Below are positions 32,245-41,024 of a stretch of DNA of 63,729 bases, in pieces. Position 1 is the first letter of the stretch, and each line of letters begins with the position of its first letter. Origin of the DNA: JANYJA01 sp038229055 (GTDB taxonomy: Bacteria; Acidobacteriota; Terriglobia; Bryobacterales; Bryobacteraceae); NCBI GenBank assembly GCA_038229055.1, contig JBBROU010000009.1, positions 1-63,729 of the forward strand, written 5' to 3'. The notes beneath the pieces are model-generated. The model was not told the DNA's origin. It worked only from the letters and a program-made list of their open reading frames with translations, and did not search any database. The position numbers and the translations under genes are program-made.

Positions 32245-33941
32245 ACCGTTGGCACCTGGGTCGCCACCGTGGTGGGCAAAGCGTCGGACGGCAAAGGCAA
32301 CAGCGGTGGCCGGTCCTGCGACTTATCTTTCTTCTCGATCTCGATTTCGGAAATCAGTATCGCCGGCGACACCGCGGAGACCGGGATGCTGCCCGATTCG
32401 GCACCGCAATATCCATTGAATATCTGGAGTTTGTCCGACGTTTCCAGAATCTTCGCGAAGCTCGCCAGTGGAGTACCGACAATATCCGCGCCGCGAATCA
32501 ACTCATCCTTCCGTCCGTCCGCAAAGACTTTGTAGACGATTACCGGGATGACTTTGAAGGCCTGCAATCCCGCGCGCGAGGTGGTGGTGAACCCTCCAGT
32601 CACTTCCTCGAAGTAAAGTCCGTACGGTTTGTTCTGGCGCGTGATTTCAGCGATCAGCAGGTCGCGCAGTTTGGCGTTCGACACCGTGCGCGTGCTCTCG
32701 ACAATCAGATTCGATTGCCGCGAAACCACTTCCAGACCCGGCTGGCGCCGCCCGTGTCCGTTCGAGTGCGCGAAGCCCTCAATGGGCGAACGTGCCATCA
32801 GAAAGGTGCGCAGGATGCCCTTGTCGACCACACGAACCGGCCTCGCTGCGACACCCTCATCGTCGAATTTGTACCAGCCATTCAGATCCTCGCCGGCGAG
32901 TTTGCGCTTCGTCGGATCGAAATCGACCGAAAGAAAATCGGGCAGCACGCGCTCCCCCACGCTCTTGGTGAATGTCTGCCCTTCGGTATCGTCCTTCTGA
33001 CGGTGGCCTTCTACGCGGTGCCCAAAAATCTCATGAAAGAAAACGCCCGATGCGCGGCCCGAGAAAATCGCAGGCCCCACGAACGGCTCAGCGACGGGCG
33101 CGGTGAGCAGCGCCTGCACATGCTCCCCGATTCGGTCCGCAGCCGCCAGAATCGCGGCATCTTTAGGCAGCCCGCTGGGTTCGAGCGCGTCAAAGCTCTC
33201 GCTTGCCGCCAGATCCATTCCATCCTGGGCTTTGGCGTGCGCGGATAGAGTGATGCGCGCAAAACCGCGTCCGTGCTGCACGCGCGTGCCTTCGGTGTTG
33301 GCGAAATAGCGCGTCTCGCCCTGCGCGGTCAGCGACACGCTTGACGTCAGCAGCGCCGGGAACTTCGCAAACTCCGCCGAGAGCTTGCGCAGGCGCGCGG
33401 TCCACTCCGCCGTGTCCACATGCTGGTCCTGCGGGGGCTCGGCGTATTTAGCCGCTACTTCCTCCGAAAAATCGTCTGAACTGTCTCGCTCCGCCACCTT
33501 CACTTCCTGGTTGGTGCGGATCTTGATCAGGCGCTCGGCCGCCGACCGGTAGGTCTTATCGGTCTCAAGCCACAGCCGCTGCTTAATCGCATTCGGACTA
33601 TCGTCGATGCTAAGGGCCGCTCCGGATGTGAACTGCGCGCGTTCGCCGCGCACGCGGTGGTAGTTATCGAGCTTCGGCGATCCAACGCGCACCGAGACAT
33701 CCAGGGTGCGATGACGGCTGGCGGTGTTCGCGTTGATCGCGCCGAGCGTGGCGCCAAGCACATGGAAATCCTGCTCGGTAACCTCGTAAGAAAGATAGTA
33801 GGGCGGAGGGTCCGATTTCTGTTTCAGAACTCCAAAATTGCGGTCTAATTCCTCGCCCATTACGTTGAGCAGGACGCCTGGACCGGCGGCATAGGCGCAG
33901 ATAACCTGGGACAATAACAGTGCGGAAAGAAGGAACTTCAA
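32241..33941 (-). CDS. Exported TldD-family metalloprotease
   Basis: 566 residues; signal peptide MKFLLSALLLSQVICAYAAG. The metal site HEIFGH (303-308) with a following EGHRQKDD segment matches the active TldD subunit. FYKFDDEGVAARPVRVV and GILRTFLMARSPIEG are further family motifs. TldD-type proteases normally work in the cytoplasm on small peptides (for example microcin B17 and F430 maturation); a periplasmic version is unusual. It leads the operon, divergent from the glycolate/lactate oxidase gene, and is followed by its inactive paralogue and LptFG. Confidence 0.88.
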   Translation of the reverse strand: MKFLLSALLLSQVICAYAAGPGVLLNVMGEELDRNFGVLKQKSDPPPYYLSYEVTEQDFHVLGATLGAINANTASRHRTLDVSVRVGSPKLDNYHRVRGERAQFTSGAALSIDDSPNAIKQRLWLETDKTYRSAAERLIKIRTNQEVKVAERDSSDDFSEEVAAKYAEPPQDQHVDTAEWTARLRKLSAEFAKFPALLTSSVSLTAQGETRYFANTEGTRVQHGRGFARITLSAHAKAQDGMDLAASESFDALEPSGLPKDAAILAAADRIGEHVQALLTAPVAEPFVGPAIFSGRASGVFFHEIFGHRVEGHRQKDDTEGQTFTKSVGERVLPDFLSVDFDPTKRKLAGEDLNGWYKFDDEGVAARPVRVVDKGILRTFLMARSPIEGFAHSNGHGRRQPGLEVVSRQSNLIVESTRTVSNAKLRDLLIAEITRQNKPYGLYFEEVTGGFTTTSRAGLQAFKVIPVIVYKVFADGRKDELIRGADIVGTPLASFAKILETSDKLQIFNGYCGAESGSIPVSAVSPAILISEIEIEKKDKSQDRPPLLPLPSDALPTTVATQVPTV

Positions 33942-33984
33942 GATAACTTTACGATATCATCCCGCGCCAGTAACCGATTCCCCT

Positions 33985-35355
33985 CTGCTGGTCGACGCGT
34001 CCGGTTTTCAAGGTTATGCCGAACGTATCGCGATTCCGGCCGATGAAGATGAACTGCGCGAAATAATGACCGAATCCAGCGCGAACGCTATTCCCGTGAC
34101 CCTTGCCGGCGCGGGCACGGGCGTGACTGGCGGACGTGTCGCGCTCGGCGGATGGGCCGTTTCGCTTGAGAAGTTCACCGAGCTGGCGATTGAAGATGGG
34201 GTTGCGCGCGCAGGCGCCGGCGTATCTCTGCAGGATCTGCAAGCCGCCGCGGCGCGAACCGGACAGTTCTACGCGCCCGATCCCACCGAGACATGGGCCA
34301 GCGTCGGCGGCACCGTTGCGACCAATGCCAGCGGCTCGCGCAGCTTCCGTTATGGCGATACGCGCCGCCACGTGCGCGCGCTCCGCATCATGTTCGTTGA
34401 CGGCACGGTACGGTTTTTCGAACGTGGCGAGCGGGTCGAGTTCCCCGTTTCCCCGCTGCCCATTCCGCAGACCACCAAGCACACCGCCGGATATTTCCTG
34501 CGCCCCGATTTGGATTGGGTTGACCTGTTTATCGGCTCGGAGGGAACGCTCGGCATTGTGCTGGAAGCCGAGTTGCTGCTGCTACCGGCCGTCTCTGAAC
34601 TCCTGACCGCCGTGGTCTTTTTCGGTGACGACACAAAGGCCTTCGACGCCGTGGATGCTTGGCGCGCCGTTCCGCGGCTCCGCATGCTCGAGTACATGGA
34701 CCGCGGCTCGCTCGAACTGCTGCGCGCGAAGTTCCCTGAAATTCCGAAGGATGCTTTCGCCGCGCTTCTCATTGAACAGGAATTGATTTCGGAAAAAGAA
34801 ATCGATCTCTGGCCGGAGCTCCTGGAGAGTGCGGGAGCCATGCTGGAAGCCTCCTGGTTCGCGGCCGGGGCTGTCGATCGTGAGCGCTTCCGCCGTTTCC
34901 GCCATGCGCTGCCCGAAGCCGTCAACGAAACCGTGCGCCGGGCCGGCTGTTTGAAAATGGGCACCGACTTCGCCGTGCCAATCGCCAACAACCGCGCCAT
35001 GCTCGCCGCCTACCGCGAAACTCTCGAACCGGAATTCTCCGGCCGCTACGTGATCTTCGGACACATCGGCGACGCTCATCTGCACGTGAACCTACTACCA
35101 TCCGGAGAAGCCGAAGCCGCCCGCGCGCAGGAAACAATTTCCGCACTGGCCCGCAAAGCCGTCGAACTCGGGGGCACCGTTTCCGCCGAGCACGGGCTTG
35201 GCAAGCGCAAAGCCCATCTGCTGGTACTGCAATTCACGCCGGAAGAAATTGACGGCATGAAAGCCGTCAAAACGCGCCTCGACCCGCAATGGCTGCTGGG
35301 CCGCGGAACACTGTTCCCTTACATGTACATGCCGCCGTTGACGTCGAGCACGTGA
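33985..35355 (+). CDS. FAD-linked oxidase (glycolate/D-lactate dehydrogenase type)
   Basis: An FAD-binding domain of the PCMH type (VTLAGAGTGVTGGRVALGGW and PTETWASVGGTVATNASGS) and an FAD-oxidase C domain with VIFGHIGDAHLHVNL and SAEHGLGKRKAHL. These are GlcD/D-LDH hallmarks. Homology extends about 25 residues above the only ATG (34066), to SPLLVDASGFQGYAERIAIP, yet the frame there contains no ATG, GTG or TTG before the in-frame stop at 33892. CTG at 33985 is used as the working start; the real start may be non-canonical or a base may be wrong. No GlcE/GlcF subunits are adjacent. It overlaps fabG convergently by 37 bases at the 3' end. Confidence 0.82.
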   Translation: MLVDASGFQGYAERIAIPADEDELREIMTESSANAIPVTLAGAGTGVTGGRVALGGWAVSLEKFTELAIEDGVARAGAGVSLQDLQAAAARTGQFYAPDPTETWASVGGTVATNASGSRSFRYGDTRRHVRALRIMFVDGTVRFFERGERVEFPVSPLPIPQTTKHTAGYFLRPDLDWVDLFIGSEGTLGIVLEAELLLLPAVSELLTAVVFFGDDTKAFDAVDAWRAVPRLRMLEYMDRGSLELLRAKFPEIPKDAFAALLIEQELISEKEIDLWPELLESAGAMLEASWFAAGAVDRERFRRFRHALPEAVNETVRRAGCLKMGTDFAVPIANNRAMLAAYRETLEPEFSGRYVIFGHIGDAHLHVNLLPSGEAEAARAQETISALARKAVELGGTVSAEHGLGKRKAHLLVLQFTPEEIDGMKAVKTRLDPQWLLGRGTLFPYMYMPPLTSST

Positions 35356-36053
35356 CCGGTGATGTACCCCGCGCCGTCGCTGCACAGAAACGTCACCGCC
35401 GCCGCCACATCGTCCGGCGCACCCAGGCGCCGCAGCGGAATCCCGGTGAGAATTTTTTCCTTCACTTCCGGTGACAGTACCGACGTCATGTCGGTATCGA
35501 TGAACCCTGGGGCAACGGCGTTCACGGTGATGTTGCGCGGCGCCATCTCCTGCGCGAGCGATTTCGTGAGCCCGATCAGCCCGGCCTTCGACGCGGAGTA
35601 GTTCGCCTGCCCCGCATTTCCCGATTCGCCCACCACCGACGAGATATTCACGATCCGTCCCCAGCGCGCCTTCATCATGCCCGGCAGTGCTTGCTGGATC
35701 GCCACGAACGATCCCGTAAGATTCGTCTGAATCACCGTGTTCCAGTCATCGGCCTTCATCCGCACCGCGATGCCGTCCCGCGTCACCGCGGCATTATTCA
35801 CCAAAATGTCGATCGCGCCGAACTCTTTCGATGCCGTCGCAAATGCCGCCACGATTGAATCGCGCGAAGCCAGATCGATTTCGGCCACGAACGCCTCGCC
35901 GCCCGCCGACCGGATCTCCGCCGCAACATCTTCGAGCTTCGGACGCTGCCTTGCGGCGAGCACCACGCGCGCGCCGGTTGCCGCCAGCCACAGCGCGCAC
36001 GCGCGCCCAATTCCGCGGCTCGCGCCGGTGACGAATGCAGTTTTAGGAATCAT
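35319..36053 (-). CDS. fabG: 3-oxoacyl-[ACP] reductase
   Basis: 244 residues of classical SDR. The cofactor loop is VTGASRGIGRA, NNAAV follows, and the active site is Ser139, Tyr152 and Lys156 (NISSVVG, NYSASKAG), spaced as in E. coli FabG. PGFIDTDMTSVL and a C-terminal DVNGGMYM complete the family. It reduces beta-ketoacyl-ACP with NADPH in fatty acid synthesis. No other fab genes neighbour it, and the sets near 4-9 kb lie 30 kb away. The 3' end overlaps the oxidase gene in opposite orientation. Confidence 0.95.
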   Translation of the reverse strand: MIPKTAFVTGASRGIGRACALWLAATGARVVLAARQRPKLEDVAAEIRSAGGEAFVAEIDLASRDSIVAAFATASKEFGAIDILVNNAAVTRDGIAVRMKADDWNTVIQTNLTGSFVAIQQALPGMMKARWGRIVNISSVVGESGNAGQANYSASKAGLIGLTKSLAQEMAPRNITVNAVAPGFIDTDMTSVLSPEVKEKILTGIPLRRLGAPDDVAAAVTFLCSDGAGYITGHVLDVNGGMYM

Positions 36054-36111
36054 GGAATGTATAAACCTGCCATCATAACCCGCGGTCGCGCATCATAATA
36101 GTGAGTTCCTA

Positions 36112-37560
36112 ATGGCTTATACCGATCTGCGCGAGTTCATCAAAGCGCTGGAAAAGAATAAAGAGCTGCGCCGCGTCAGCGTAGAAGTCGATCCGAAACT
36201 GGAGATTACGGAGTTTGCCGACCGCGCCGTGAAATCGAACGGCCCGGCTTTGCTGTTCGAAAATCCGAAAGGCTACAAGACGCCCGTGCTCATCAACGCG
36301 TTCGCCAGCATGAAGCGGATGAACCTGGCGATGCAGGTGGAGTCTCTCGATGAGGTTGCGGATCGCATCGTCGAGTTTCTCGAAATGCGTCCCGCCGATA
36401 GCTTGATGGGCAAGCTGAAGATGCTGCCGAAGCTTGCGGAGGTCGGGTCGTTCTTCCCGAAAATGGTGACGAAAGCTCCGTGCCAGGAAGTCGTCAAGAC
36501 TGAGAATTTCTCGCTCTTCGATTTTCCGGTTCTGCAATGCTGGCCCGACGACGGCGGGCGCTACATCACGCTTCCGCTGGTCTTTTCGAAGAATCCGAAA
36601 ACCGGCAAGCGCAACTGCGGCATGTATCGCATCCAGATCTACGACGAGCGCACGACGGGCATGCATTGGCAGACGCACAAGCAGGGCGCGGATCACTATC
36701 GCCGTCTCGCGGCCGAAGGCAAAGCCACGCGCATGGAAGTGGCGGTTGGAATAGGCTGCGATCCGGCGACCATGTTCTCGGCGATCCTTCCGCTGCCGCC
36801 GGAACTCGACGAGATGATGATCGCGGGCTTTCTCCGCAGCAGTCCCGTAGAGATGGTGAAGTGCAAGACGGTCGACATCGAGGTGCCCGCGCAAGCCGAG
36901 ATCGTGCTAGAGGGCTACGTGAACCTAGGCGAGCTTCGCACTGAAGGCCCGTTCGGAGACCACACCGGTTTCTATTCGCTGGCCGACGATTACCCGGTGT
37001 TCCACGTCACCTGCATCACCCATCGCAAGGACCCCATTTACGCGACCACCATCGTGGGCCCGCCGCCCATGGAAGACTTCTACATGGGTAAAGCCATCGA
37101 GCGAATTTTCCTGCCCTTGATGCGCATGCAGATTCCCGAAGTGCGCGATATCTGCATGCCGGCGGAAGGCATCTTCCACAATCTGATTCTGATTTCCATC
37201 CGCAAAGCCTACCCGGGCCACGCGCGCAAAGTGATGAGTGCGATCTGGGGATTGGGCCAGGCGATGTTTAGTAAATGCATTGTGGTGGTGGATGAAGACG
37301 TCGACGTGCAGAACGTCAGCGAGGTGGCCTGGAAGGCGTTCAACAACATCGACCCCGAGCGCGATATCCAATTCACGATGGGGCCGGTCGATTCCCTCGA
37401 CCACGCGAGCCGTCTTGTGAACTATGGATCGAAGATGGGTGTCGACGCGACGCGTAAGTGGCCGACCGAAGGCTTCACGCGCCCCTGGCCCGACGTGATT
37501 ACGATGTCGCGCGAGGTGAAGGAGCGGGTGGAATTGTTATGGAAGAAGGCGGGTCTGTGA
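36112..37560 (+). CDS. UbiD-family prFMN-dependent decarboxylase
   Basis: 482 residues, family length. RGxxG-like region begins with FVKTENFSLFDFPVLQCWPD. Arg173 lies in CGMYRIQIYDERTTGMHW, and the metal/prFMN region has EGYVNLGELRTEGPFGDHTG. The enzyme would use prenylated FMN made by UbiX to remove a carboxyl group from an aromatic or alpha,beta-unsaturated acid. Relatives serve ubiquinone and menaquinone (futalosine) pathways; which one is not decidable here because no other quinone gene is nearby. The stop TGA overlaps the GTG of a broken HicB gene. Confidence 0.9.
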   Translation: MAYTDLREFIKALEKNKELRRVSVEVDPKLEITEFADRAVKSNGPALLFENPKGYKTPVLINAFASMKRMNLAMQVESLDEVADRIVEFLEMRPADSLMGKLKMLPKLAEVGSFFPKMVTKAPCQEVVKTENFSLFDFPVLQCWPDDGGRYITLPLVFSKNPKTGKRNCGMYRIQIYDERTTGMHWQTHKQGADHYRRLAAEGKATRMEVAVGIGCDPATMFSAILPLPPELDEMMIAGFLRSSPVEMVKCKTVDIEVPAQAEIVLEGYVNLGELRTEGPFGDHTGFYSLADDYPVFHVTCITHRKDPIYATTIVGPPPMEDFYMGKAIERIFLPLMRMQIPEVRDICMPAEGIFHNLILISIRKAYPGHARKVMSAIWGLGQAMFSKCIVVVDEDVDVQNVSEVAWKAFNNIDPERDIQFTMGPVDSLDHASRLVNYGSKMGVDATRKWPTEGFTRPWPDVITMSREVKERVELLWKKAGL

Positions 37561-37779
37561 AACGTCCAACCACTGCAGCTGTATGGCGTGAGGGCGGCTG
37601 GTTCGTCTTCTCAATGCCTGGAAATCGATATCGCCAGCCAAGGTGAAACGGAAGACGAAGCCCTGTCCAACCTCCAGGAAACTCTAGCATTGCACTTCGA
37701 ACCACCTCAAGCAACGCGCGCGATCGATGGTTTGCCGCCTGAAATTCGCGGAAGTCGATCAGCGAGAAAACTGCTATGA
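37557..37779 (+). pseudogene. HicB-like antitoxin, frameshifted
   Basis: From GTG 37557, the protein reads VKRPTTAAVWREGGWFV, then an extra T at 37608 shifts the frame and homology resumes as SQCLEIDIASQGETEDEALS and LQETLALHFEPP. Joined, this is a type II HicB-like antitoxin (the partially degraded RNase H fold VWxEGxWFVxxCLExDIASQGxTxxEAL). The HicA toxin is not seen on either side. The GTG overlaps the ubiD stop, so expression would ride on that gene. Confidence 0.75.
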
Positions 37780-38112
37780 GACTTTCCATTTATCAAGGTC
37801 GCCCGGCAATCCCAGGTCCCACTTCAAGTAATGGACGGCGGCATCTCGCGCGTTCGTAAATACTGTTTCCGCGTTTCTGTTGAGGGTCGTAGGTGAAATA
37901 AGGTGAGCAGCGGCATTGCGATAAATGTATCGATTGTCGCTCTGCCGTTCGATTGTTCCACCCTCCCGAATAAGGGCGCCCGGCTGAGCAGGCTGCCATC
38001 GAAATGGAAACCAACCTTCGTTCCGTTTGAGCGCCGCAGCCAGGAAGTCTGCGACGGCATCGAAGGAGAGAGTCGGATGCGGCCACGCCCCGTGCGCAAT
38101 ACGGTCCGGCAT
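37774..38112 (-). CDS. Hypothetical protein, 112 residues
   Basis: No family recognised. The sequence is mixed and protein-like (FLAAALKRNEGWFPFRWQPA and ALIREGGTIERQSDNRYIYR), probably a cytoplasmic alpha/beta protein. The C-terminal DLGLPGDLDKWKVS is hydrophilic. The frame upstream of the ATG is open for only a few more codons. It converges with the HicB remnant by 6 bases and is divergent from the small membrane gene at 38184. Confidence 0.5.
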   Translation of the reverse strand: MPDRIAHGAWPHPTLSFDAVADFLAAALKRNEGWFPFRWQPAQPGALIREGGTIERQSDNRYIYRNAAAHLISPTTLNRNAETVFTNARDAAVHYLKWDLGLPGDLDKWKVS

Positions 38113-38183
38113 ACTCAGGGTGTCCCCCTCCGAGCAGGAATAGCAAGGTCTCAGTATCCACGTCTAAATCATAATGAACGAGC

Positions 38184-38483
38184 ATGTCGATGTTAACCAT
38201 GGCGTGGGTCTTATTTTTCTTGGCGGCCTCCCTTGCGTCTGGGTTACTTGCGTATTTGATTGTTGATGAAACCGAGAGCGGGCTGCCAATTACTGATCGC
38301 CCATCCTGGAAAATCCGTTTCCATGTGAAGCGGCTGCCGTTGAGGGAAGTGCGACTTCATGCCCAAATGTTCCCCCAGCGAAGTCGGATCCGGGCGTGGT
38401 GGATACTAGCAACGAGGGTTGCTCACGTCGCTCTACTCGGTGGGATCGTCGCCATGATTATTGCGGCCCTAGGTCGCGTCTAA
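38184..38483 (+). CDS. Small two-span membrane protein
   Basis: 99 residues. A hydrophobic start (LTMAWVLFFLAASLASGLLA) and a second one at the end (VAHVALLGGIVAMIIAAL) flank a basic middle (KIRFHVKRLPLREVRLHAQM). No known family. It ends 4 bases into the convergent gene that follows. Confidence 0.5.
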   Translation: MSMLTMAWVLFFLAASLASGLLAYLIVDETESGLPITDRPSWKIRFHVKRLPLREVRLHAQMFPQRSRIRAWWILATRVAHVALLGGIVAMIIAALGRV

Positions 38484-39514
38484 TTTCGCGCCGACGTCAC
38501 CCGCTCCGTAATCGTCACCGAATTTCTGACTCGGAACGGAATCACGCTCTCGCTCGGAATCGCCACGGGCTTTCCGCCGGTCAGCAGAACGCTTCCGACT
38601 CCGGCCGCGCCGCCAACCGCCGCTCCGATACCCGCGCCTTTTCCACCGCCCGCAATGGCTCCAATCGCCGCGCCTAAACCGGCGCCGCCGCCGACCTTCA
38701 TCGCGTCGTCTCGCGTGGAGCTTGCGCCTTGCTTGCCGTAAGGTTCCGTATCGACCGCCACGTGTTGGCCGTCGCTGGTGGTGATGCGATTCAACTGGAT
38801 CGCCAGACTCGAAACGCCCTGTACTCGGCCCGCGCGCTGCGCTCTGATAATGTGTCCTTCGGCGCGTGCGCCCCTTTCCGCGATCACCATGCCGTCCACG
38901 ATGAGCGGGTGATTGAGCGTGCCTGAGAAGGTGTCTCCCACAGCATTGCGATCGCTCGAAAGGGCTTCGACCGTGCGGATGTATAGCAGTGTGCCGGGCT
39001 GCAGGGTCACCCGATGAGGAGCGAGAGGAGCAGGCTCCGGCTCCGGCTCGGATTCCGCCACAACTGCCGGCTCTGGGGTATGCGCTGGTTCGGGCTCAGC
39101 GACGGGAGTAGCGATGGGCGCCGCGACGGGCGCCTGCACGCGGGCAATCTGTTCCGTGGCCGGTTTAACCGCAACGGGGGGAGGCGGTTTAATGACTGGC
39201 GCCCGGGGCACCCGGATAACTTGAGTCACATGCGTCACTGGGATCGCACGCGTTACGTGTGCCGGACGCGCATTTCGCGTTTGATGCGCCTGCGCGGGCT
39301 TGGGAGCGGCCTGTGCCTTAGCTTCCGGGGTAGCCGCCAACTCTGTTTCAGCGGTCGTCGAAGGGTCAAACTCCGGCATTTTCACCGGCGCTTGCGCGAC
39401 CGGCGTTGCCTCGCGCGGCACCGCCGCAGTCTCGCGCGCTATCTCCCATTTCATGAAAACTCCACCGCCGACAGCGGCGGCAACCACCAAGAGAGCTACC
39501 GAAAGCGGTTTCAT
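38480..39514 (-). CDS. Envelope protein with proline-rich linker and VirB10/TrbI-like C-terminal domain
   Basis: 344 residues. N-terminal anchor (LSVALLVVAAAVGGGVFMKW), then ~150 residues rich in Ala, Pro, Glu (PPPPVAVKPATEQIARVQAP) that would span the periplasm, then a conserved C-terminal region with GTLLYIRTVEALSSDRNAVG DTFSG and ALGAAIGAIAGGGKGAGIG. The latter is a glycine zipper plus the TrbI/VirB10-like beta strands common in acidobacterial envelope proteins. Not part of a type IV secretion cluster here. Function unknown. Confidence 0.7.
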   Translation of the reverse strand: MKPLSVALLVVAAAVGGGVFMKWEIARETAAVPREATPVAQAPVKMPEFDPSTTAETELAATPEAKAQAAPKPAQAHQTRNARPAHVTRAIPVTHVTQVIRVPRAPVIKPPPPVAVKPATEQIARVQAPVAAPIATPVAEPEPAHTPEPAVVAESEPEPEPAPLAPHRVTLQPGTLLYIRTVEALSSDRNAVGDTFSGTLNHPLIVDGMVIAERGARAEGHIIRAQRAGRVQGVSSLAIQLNRITTSDGQHVAVDTEPYGKQGASSTRDDAMKVGGGAGLGAAIGAIAGGGKGAGIGAAVGGAAGVGSVLLTGGKPVAIPSESVIPFRVRNSVTITERVTSARN

Positions 39515-39576
39515 GGCCTGTTCGACGTAATTGCCCGATTTTCGTTTCCGGCCCGTACCCGTTAAAATTTGTTTAG

Positions 39577-40584
39577 ATGTTCCCCGCCGAATTCCAAATT
39601 GGCCCTGTCCGCGTTGCTCCGGCCACCGTGCTGGCCCCTATGGCGGGTGTCACCGACACCGTGTTTCGGCGTTTTATCCGCAACCTTGGCGGGTGCGGCC
39701 TCATCATGACCGAGTTCACCAGCTCCCATGGTGTCAGCGCATCGCTGCGTACTCATAAGCCGACGCGCACGCTCAAGTACCTGGCGTTCGAGCCCGAAGA
39801 GCACCCGATTTCGGCTCAGCTATTTGGTGCCGATCCCGAAATCATGGCCGATGCCGCGAGGGTCTGCGAGGATCTCGGATTCGACATTCTCGACATCAAC
39901 TTCGGATGCCCCGTCAACAAAGTCGTCAAATGCAATGGAGGTTCCGGACTGCTGCGCGATCTCCCCTTGGTCGAGCGGCTGCTCAAGACGGTCCGCGCCG
40001 CCATTTCGATTCCGTTCACCATGAAATTCCGCGCGGGTTGGAGCGATGAAGATCTGGTCGCCGTGCGCATGGCGAAGCTTGCCGAGGATTGCGGCCTGCA
40101 AGCCGTCGCGCTGCATCCGCGCACGCGCGAGCAGGGCTATAGCGGTAAGGCGGATTGGACGCGCATCGCTGAAGTGAAGAATGCCGTAAAGATCCCGGTC
40201 ATCGGCAACGGCGATATCGTCACGCCCGAAGATGCTGTCCGCATGGTGCGCGAAACCGGCTGCGATGCCGTCATGGTCGGGCGCGCTGCCTCGTCGAACC
40301 CGTGGATCTTCCGCCAGATCGAACAATATCTCGCCACCGGAACTTACGATCATCCAAGTCACCAAGACCGCTACGACATGATGCGGACTTACTACCTGAT
40401 GCTGATGGAGCGCGATGAGCGCGATATGGTCGGCAAGATGAAGCAGTTCGCGACTTATTTCACGCACGGTGTGCGGCACGGCGCGAAGCTGCGCGGCGAC
40501 ATCTATCACGTGCACGAGCCGCAGCGCATTCTTGACTTAGTCGACGCCTTTTTCCAGCACAACGAGGAACTGGTCCTCGCCTGA
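39577..40584 (+). CDS. dusB: tRNA-dihydrouridine synthase
   Basis: 335 residues of the FMN-dependent DusA/B/C family. VLAPMAGVTDTVFR is the family start, GFDILDINFGCPVNKVVKCN holds the catalytic Cys111, and ALHPRTREQGYSGKADW and PVIGNGDIVTPEDAV bind FMN phosphate. The enzyme reduces specific uridines in tRNA. The TGA overlaps the rnhA ATG (TGATG), giving a coupled dusB-rnhA-DUF3179 operon. Confidence 0.95.
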   Translation: MFPAEFQIGPVRVAPATVLAPMAGVTDTVFRRFIRNLGGCGLIMTEFTSSHGVSASLRTHKPTRTLKYLAFEPEEHPISAQLFGADPEIMADAARVCEDLGFDILDINFGCPVNKVVKCNGGSGLLRDLPLVERLLKTVRAAISIPFTMKFRAGWSDEDLVAVRMAKLAEDCGLQAVALHPRTREQGYSGKADWTRIAEVKNAVKIPVIGNGDIVTPEDAVRMVRETGCDAVMVGRAASSNPWIFRQIEQYLATGTYDHPSHQDRYDMMRTYYLMLMERDERDMVGKMKQFATYFTHGVRHGAKLRGDIYHVHEPQRILDLVDAFFQHNEELVLA

Positions 40585-41024
40585 TGAAGAATGTTCAGAT
40601 GATCACCGACGGCGCGTGCCTCGGGAATCCAGGCCCCGGCGGCTGGGCATGCATATTGCGGTACGGCAAGCAGGCCAAGGAACTCTTCGGCTGCGCGGCG
40701 CACACCACCAACAACCGCATGGAATTGACCGCTGCCATTGAAGGTTTGCGTGCGCTCAAAGAGCCGTGTGCAGTCGAGGTGATTACCGATTCGCAATATG
40801 TTATGAAAGGCATCAACGAATGGGTGCCGGATTGGAAGACCCGTGATTGGCGCACGAAGGCTAAGAAACCGGTCATGAATCGCGATCTTTGGGAAGAGCT
40901 CGAACAGCAGGTTGCGCGGCACACCATGAAATGGGTGTGGACCCGGGGCCACTCCTTACACGACGACAACAATCGCGCCGATTTGCTCGCCAGTCTTGCA
41001 GCGAAGGAGCAGAAAGCCTCGTGA
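40584..41024 (+). CDS. rnhA: Ribonuclease HI
   Basis: 146 residues, normal length. The four carboxylates are all present: Asp9 (MITDGACLGNPGPGGW), Glu47 (MELTAA), Asp69 (ITDSQYV) and Asp133 (NNRADLLA). The enzyme degrades the RNA strand of RNA-DNA hybrids. Its TGA at 41022-41024 overlaps the GTG start of the DUF3179 gene (GTGA), so the three genes are coupled. Confidence 0.97.
   Translation: MKNVQMITDGACLGNPGPGGWACILRYGKQAKELFGCAAHTTNNRMELTAAIEGLRALKEPCAVEVITDSQYVMKGINEWVPDWKTRDWRTKAKKPVMNRDLWEELEQQVARHTMKWVWTRGHSLHDDNNRADLLASLAAKEQKAS

Noticed and set aside
31674..33248. 524-residue plus-strand frame across the two TldD genes
   Set aside because: Shadow of the minus-strand operon; Arg/Ser-rich and without a family pattern.
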